A DNA stretch of 64,000 nt, from NCBI GenBank assembly GCA_942493075.1, contig OW818681.1, positions 1,116,001 to 1,180,000 of the forward strand. The letters are read 5' to 3'. Position 1 is the first letter of the stretch, and every line of letters begins with the position of its first letter. Below the pieces are notes generated by a model that was given only the letters and a program-made list of their open reading frames with translations, was not told where the DNA came from and did not search any database. The stretch is from JBBQYD01 sp942493075 (GTDB lineage Bacteria > Verrucomicrobiota > Verrucomicrobiia > Limisphaerales > UBA8199). This document shows positions 61,381-64,000 of this stretch, in pieces. The position numbers were made by a program, and so were the translations under genes.

Positions 61381-62430
61381 ATGCGTGATCTTGCACGAAA
61401 CCAGCCCGACGGCCTTTGGCCGGGCACTCTCCTCCTGCCCCTCAGACTCATCGTTGGCTGGACCTACTTCTCAGCCTTTTGGAGGCGCCTAATCCTGGAG
61501 AACAAGCTCGATCCTGACACTGCAGGATATGTGGGAGAGAAATTCAACCACTTCCTACCGAACGCATTCCTGATCAAACCAGCGATTGAGTTCTTCGTTA
61601 GCAACCCGGATCTGCTCTGGTGGAAGCTGGTTGTTTTCACAGTTGTTGAGGCCGTCGTCGGACTGGCTTTGATGCTCGGGTTGATGACCCGGGTGGCCGG
61701 TGTGGCAACCAGCCTGCTGGCTCTCGGTATTCTCCTGGGAGCCGGGTGGCTCGGTACAACCTGCCTGGACGAGTGGCAGATCGGCGTATTGGGGATCGGG
61801 AGCGGGTTGGCTTTGATGTTAGCGGGCGGCGGCCGATACTCACTGGATTACTATTTCCAGAGAAAAACCCAAGGCCTCGCGCCCTGGTGGGCTTGGGGTT
61901 TCTCCCTGGAAACGCCTGGATCATCAACGTGGCGCCGGTTTGCCTGGATCTCCGCTGCAGGCGCCTTCGGGCTGACGTTGCTAACAAACCAGATTTTCCA
62001 TGGCGGCGTTTGGGGAACACTTCATAACAAATCCGTCCGGCCGAAGGTGGAGTTGTCGTCCCCGCAGGTGGCAGGTGAGACGCTTACTGTCGAAATGATG
62101 CGTACGGAAGGGGCGGACGTATATGGTTCGTTCGCCATAGCAGTGCGTGTAGTCAACCACTCCGGCTCGGTTCAGGTGGAGTGGCCAGCAGCGGACCTGT
62201 CTGCCCTGGCACCCGGTGACATCGCCAATGCCTATGTGGCGAAAGTGAAGCCCGGAAAGCACAGCCTCATCCTGCCCCTGGGAGCCAAAGCCAAGGTCAC
62301 ATTGCGTCATCAAGCACTGAGCAGGCTCGCACCTGGCGAGTATCGGATCGAACTCCTGGATATCAGTGGGGCATCCTGGAGCACGCGGCTGCTGGTGAAT
62401 CCCTCAGGAGAATCGCACAATGAAGCCTGA
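61381..62430 (+). CDS. DoxD-DoxA fusion, thiosulfate:quinone oxidoreductase-like
   Basis: The 349-residue protein joins a DoxD-type membrane domain (about 1-205, four helices, with WTYFSAFWRRLILENKLDPD and FNHFLPNAF) to an extracytoplasmic DoxA-like beta domain (about 215-349; VELSSPQVAGETLTVEMMRT). In Acidianus the two are separate subunits that oxidise thiosulfate to tetrathionate with quinone. Here they are one chain, as in several bacteria. The next gene overlaps its 3' end by 11 bases. An SmtB-like operator precedes it. Thiosulfate or a related sulfur compound as substrate is inferred. Confidence 0.8.
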   Translation: MRDLARNQPDGLWPGTLLLPLRLIVGWTYFSAFWRRLILENKLDPDTAGYVGEKFNHFLPNAFLIKPAIEFFVSNPDLLWWKLVVFTVVEAVVGLALMLGLMTRVAGVATSLLALGILLGAGWLGTTCLDEWQIGVLGIGSGLALMLAGGGRYSLDYYFQRKTQGLAPWWAWGFSLETPGSSTWRRFAWISAAGAFGLTLLTNQIFHGGVWGTLHNKSVRPKVELSSPQVAGETLTVEMMRTEGADVYGSFAIAVRVVNHSGSVQVEWPAADLSALAPGDIANAYVAKVKPGKHSLILPLGAKAKVTLRHQALSRLAPGEYRIELLDISGASWSTRLLVNPSGESHNEA

Positions 62431-63112
62431 CTCCTCTTTGGTCCGGAAGCAGGAGGTCATCCTTTGTCAAACGGCAGCCTTGGCCCATGCGTTTTCACAT
62501 CAGCACCGGCTGAAGATAGTCAGCCTGCTGACGCAGAGTACCAAGAGCGTTGAAGCCCTTGCAAAGGGCATCGGTCAATCGGTGGCCTCCACGAGCGCGC
62601 ACCTTAAGGTCTTGCGTTCAGCAGGCGCTGTCACGTCTCACAAGACAGGCCGCTACGTGTACTATCAACTTGGCTCTAACCAGGTTCCCATTTTCCTGGT
62701 TGCAATCAGGCGGCTTGCTGAGGAACTCCTGCCGGAAGTGCGGGAAATCATGAGAGACTACTTCGATGATCCGGAGAGTCTTTCCCCTTTGACCGAAAGA
62801 GAGCTTCTAGCGGAGATTAAGACCGGGCGCGTCATCGTTCTGGACCTGCGGCCGGAAGATGAGTTTGCCGCAGGCCACATTCCGGGCGCATCCAGCATCC
62901 CCTGCGCGAAGTTGAAGGAGATGGCGAAGCAGCTTCCGAGTAACGCCCGGTTTGTGGCATATTGCCGTGGACCTTACTGCCTGATGGCAAAGGAGGGGAC
63001 CGAGTCCTTGCGTTCACTTGGATATAATGTGCACCGGTTGCGTTTCGGAACAGCCGAATGGCGAACTGCCGGGCAAACCCTGGAGCACGGTTCCCCAATG
63101 CTGAATACGTGA
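62420..63112 (+). CDS. ArsR-family regulator fused to a rhodanese domain
   Basis: The 230-residue protein has an N-terminal winged helix (about 15-100; HRLKIVSLLTQSTKSVEALA and SVASTSAHLKVLRSAGAVTS) and a C-terminal rhodanese domain (about 120-225; VIVLDLRPEDEFAAGHIPGA) with active-site Cys182 in the loop CRGPYCLM. Rhodaneses carry a persulfide on this Cys, so the fusion can sense reactive sulfur directly. The start overlaps doxDA by 11 bases, so the sensor is made together with its target enzyme. It probably binds the palindrome at 61326-61351. Confidence 0.88.
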   Translation: MKPDSSLVRKQEVILCQTAALAHAFSHQHRLKIVSLLTQSTKSVEALAKGIGQSVASTSAHLKVLRSAGAVTSHKTGRYVYYQLGSNQVPIFLVAIRRLAEELLPEVREIMRDYFDDPESLSPLTERELLAEIKTGRVIVLDLRPEDEFAAGHIPGASSIPCAKLKEMAKQLPSNARFVAYCRGPYCLMAKEGTESLRSLGYNVHRLRFGTAEWRTAGQTLEHGSPMLNT

Positions 63113-63287
63113 AGTCCCCGATTGGCCCTGAGCAAACCTGGCCGCTCCAAACAACTGCTCAACCTGGTTCATTAACAAATTGTAATTTGAACGCCGGGGC
63201 CCTGTTTAGGTTCGTGTGGTCTGATGTAAGTAGATGGAACGGGGAGTAGCAGCCCCGAGCAACAAAACTAAAGAACAAAACGATCAT

Positions 63288-63593
63288 ATGAAAACAATTG
63301 CCGGATTAATCGTGGCGGGCCTCATGCTGGTGGGTGCGGGCACCCTTTCCGCCCAGAACACACAGACAAACGGACAGGGCAAAGGCTACGGTGGCCCGCC
63401 TCAGTCAGAACAGGAACGGCTTGCCCGCCAGGCAGCTTGCCTGGAGAAGAACAACGGCGTCTGCCCTCAAGGCGGCCCGCGGCAGGATTGCCCTAAGCTT
63501 GGCCAGGGCAAGGGGAAGGGGAAGGGTGCATGCGATGGCACCGGGCCGAAACGGCAGGGCGGTGGGCAGGGTTCTCGCGGTGGCAGGAAGTGA
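63288..63593 (+). CDS. Small secreted Gly/Lys-rich protein
   Basis: The 101-residue product has a signal peptide (MKTIAGLIVAGLMLVGAGTLSA, residues 1-22). The mature part is short and rich in Gly, Gln and Lys, with four Cys (ACLEKNNGVC, DCPKL, ACDG) and a GKGKGKG run. I do not recognise the family. The longer frame from 63234 lacks a signal at its start. A strong hairpin terminator follows the stop at 63613-63647. Location outside the inner membrane is inferred; function unknown. Confidence 0.6.
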   Translation: MKTIAGLIVAGLMLVGAGTLSAQNTQTNGQGKGYGGPPQSEQERLARQAACLEKNNGVCPQGGPRQDCPKLGQGKGKGKGACDGTGPKRQGGGQGSRGGRK

Positions 63594-63612
63594 TCTGAGG
63601 GCCATTCGATTA

Positions 63613-63647
63613 GGCGCGCCGGTTTGAGTTAGCTCTGCCGGCGCGTC
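63613..63647. terminator. Bidirectional terminator hairpin
   Basis: GGCGCGCCGG (63613-63622) and CCGGCGCGTC (63638-63647) pair over ten positions with one wobble, followed by ATTTTATT on the plus strand. It lies between the small secreted gene and the convergent histidine kinase gene and can serve both. Confidence 0.75.
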
Positions 63648-64000
63648 ATTTTATTGGCATGCTGAACTTAAAAGCTGTCCAACTCGGGCTGCTCTCCAAC
63701 AGTATAAGATCCCCTCGGTGCGCTCGGGCGATCTCGCGTGCGAGGCTCAGCCCAAGTCCCAAACCATCAACGGGTGCATGGTCCTTTCGTTGAGCACGAT
63801 GGAAGCGATCGAAGATCTTCGTCTGCTCCTCAGGAGGGATTCCCGGGCCTGAATTGCCAATGATCACAGTGATCGTTCCGCGTGTCTGGCTGAGTTCCAC
63901 ACGTGTTTTGCCATCTGCTTGATTGTACTTCGAAGAGTTACTCAACAAGTTGAATAACGCCATCCTCAGAAGCGCGCGATCAGCCTGCACTCTGATTCCT
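63646..64000 (-). CDS. Sensor histidine kinase, C-terminal ATPase end only (5' part beyond window)
   Basis: The frame is open to the right edge; 117 codons plus the stop are present. They hold the ATP-binding part of a HATPase_c domain: N-box LFNLLSNSSKYNQ, G1 box GNSGPGIPPEEQTKIFDRFH and G2 box GLGLGLSLAREIARAHRG, which are typical of EnvZ/HprK-like two-component kinases. The dimerisation and sensor domains lie outside the window. A GTG at 63990 is only an internal codon. Confidence 0.9.
   Translation of the reverse strand, partial: GIRVQADRALLRMALFNLLSNSSKYNQADGKTRVELSQTRGTITVIIGNSGPGIPPEEQTKIFDRFHRAQRKDHAPVDGLGLGLSLAREIARAHRGDLILLESSPSWTAFKFSMPIK

Overview
The window looks like a chromosomal segment of a motile, Gram-negative member of the Verrucomicrobiota, probably of the Pedosphaera/Limisphaera type. 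This is inferred from gene content, not from a marker gene. The supporting signs are very large secreted proteins with lamin-tail, CotH and Ig-like domains, a recurring C-terminal beta domain of the kind 'YSLQRSTNLVHW', an LPS-type glycosyltransferase cluster, a flagellar fliD and an RND efflux system.

Layout. 0-1.5 kb: 5' part of fliD on the minus strand behind an exact sigma-28 promoter consensus. 1.7-11.4 kb: envelope polysaccharide genes (ELM1-like, GT4, GT-A type, GT9, a secreted alpha/alpha-toroid-like protein, a WaaP-like kinase, a nucleotidyltransferase-like protein, another GT4). 11.8-16.1 kb: RND efflux adaptor and pump. 16.2-19.2 kb: a small mosaic island that starts at tRNA-Gly(GCC) and holds three decayed GIY-YIG nuclease copies, a partial second copy of the tRNA, a 212-bp direct repeat, an attC-like imperfect hairpin and four orphan small genes. 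19.3-36.3 kb: four large secreted proteins (CotH/lamin-tail; a beta-rich protein; two giant proteins of 2064 and 1304 aa that face each other). 36.6-37.5 kb: a basic zinc-ribbon-like protein and a DUF190 protein.

37.5-46.9 kb is a long plus-strand gene train: ArsR repressor, ArsP-type permease, mini-thioredoxin, ProC-like reductase, thioredoxin fused to Cys-rich TRASH-like modules, (inserted four-helix-bundle gene), CcdA, and a DevBCA-like ABC exporter followed by a Tat-exported FMN reductase. Two copies of the palindrome TTAGC-N6-GCTAA sit before its first two genes. 46.9-48.9 kb: GT2 and a PAP2-type membrane protein. 49.2-52.0 kb: a classical arsenic operon (arsR-arsC-arsM-acr3) with an operator at its head. 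52.1-54.6 kb: two NifX/NafY-like proteins, a 62-aa ORF and a PAS/sigma-54 activator, with a shared TTGCA-N3-TGCAA palindrome before the NifX-like gene and the activator.

54.7-64 kb: an isoprenylcysteine-methyltransferase-like protein, a hotdog thioesterase, a 1281-aa multi-PAS histidine kinase, an ECF-type sigma factor, a DoxD-DoxA fusion followed by an ArsR-rhodanese fusion (with an SmtB-like operator in front), a small Gly/Lys-rich secreted protein and the end of another histidine kinase. The main theme of the right half is thiol, metalloid and sulfur chemistry under ArsR-family control. The least explained parts are the 16-19 kb island, the 37.5-46.9 kb redox/transport train and the two facing giant secreted proteins.
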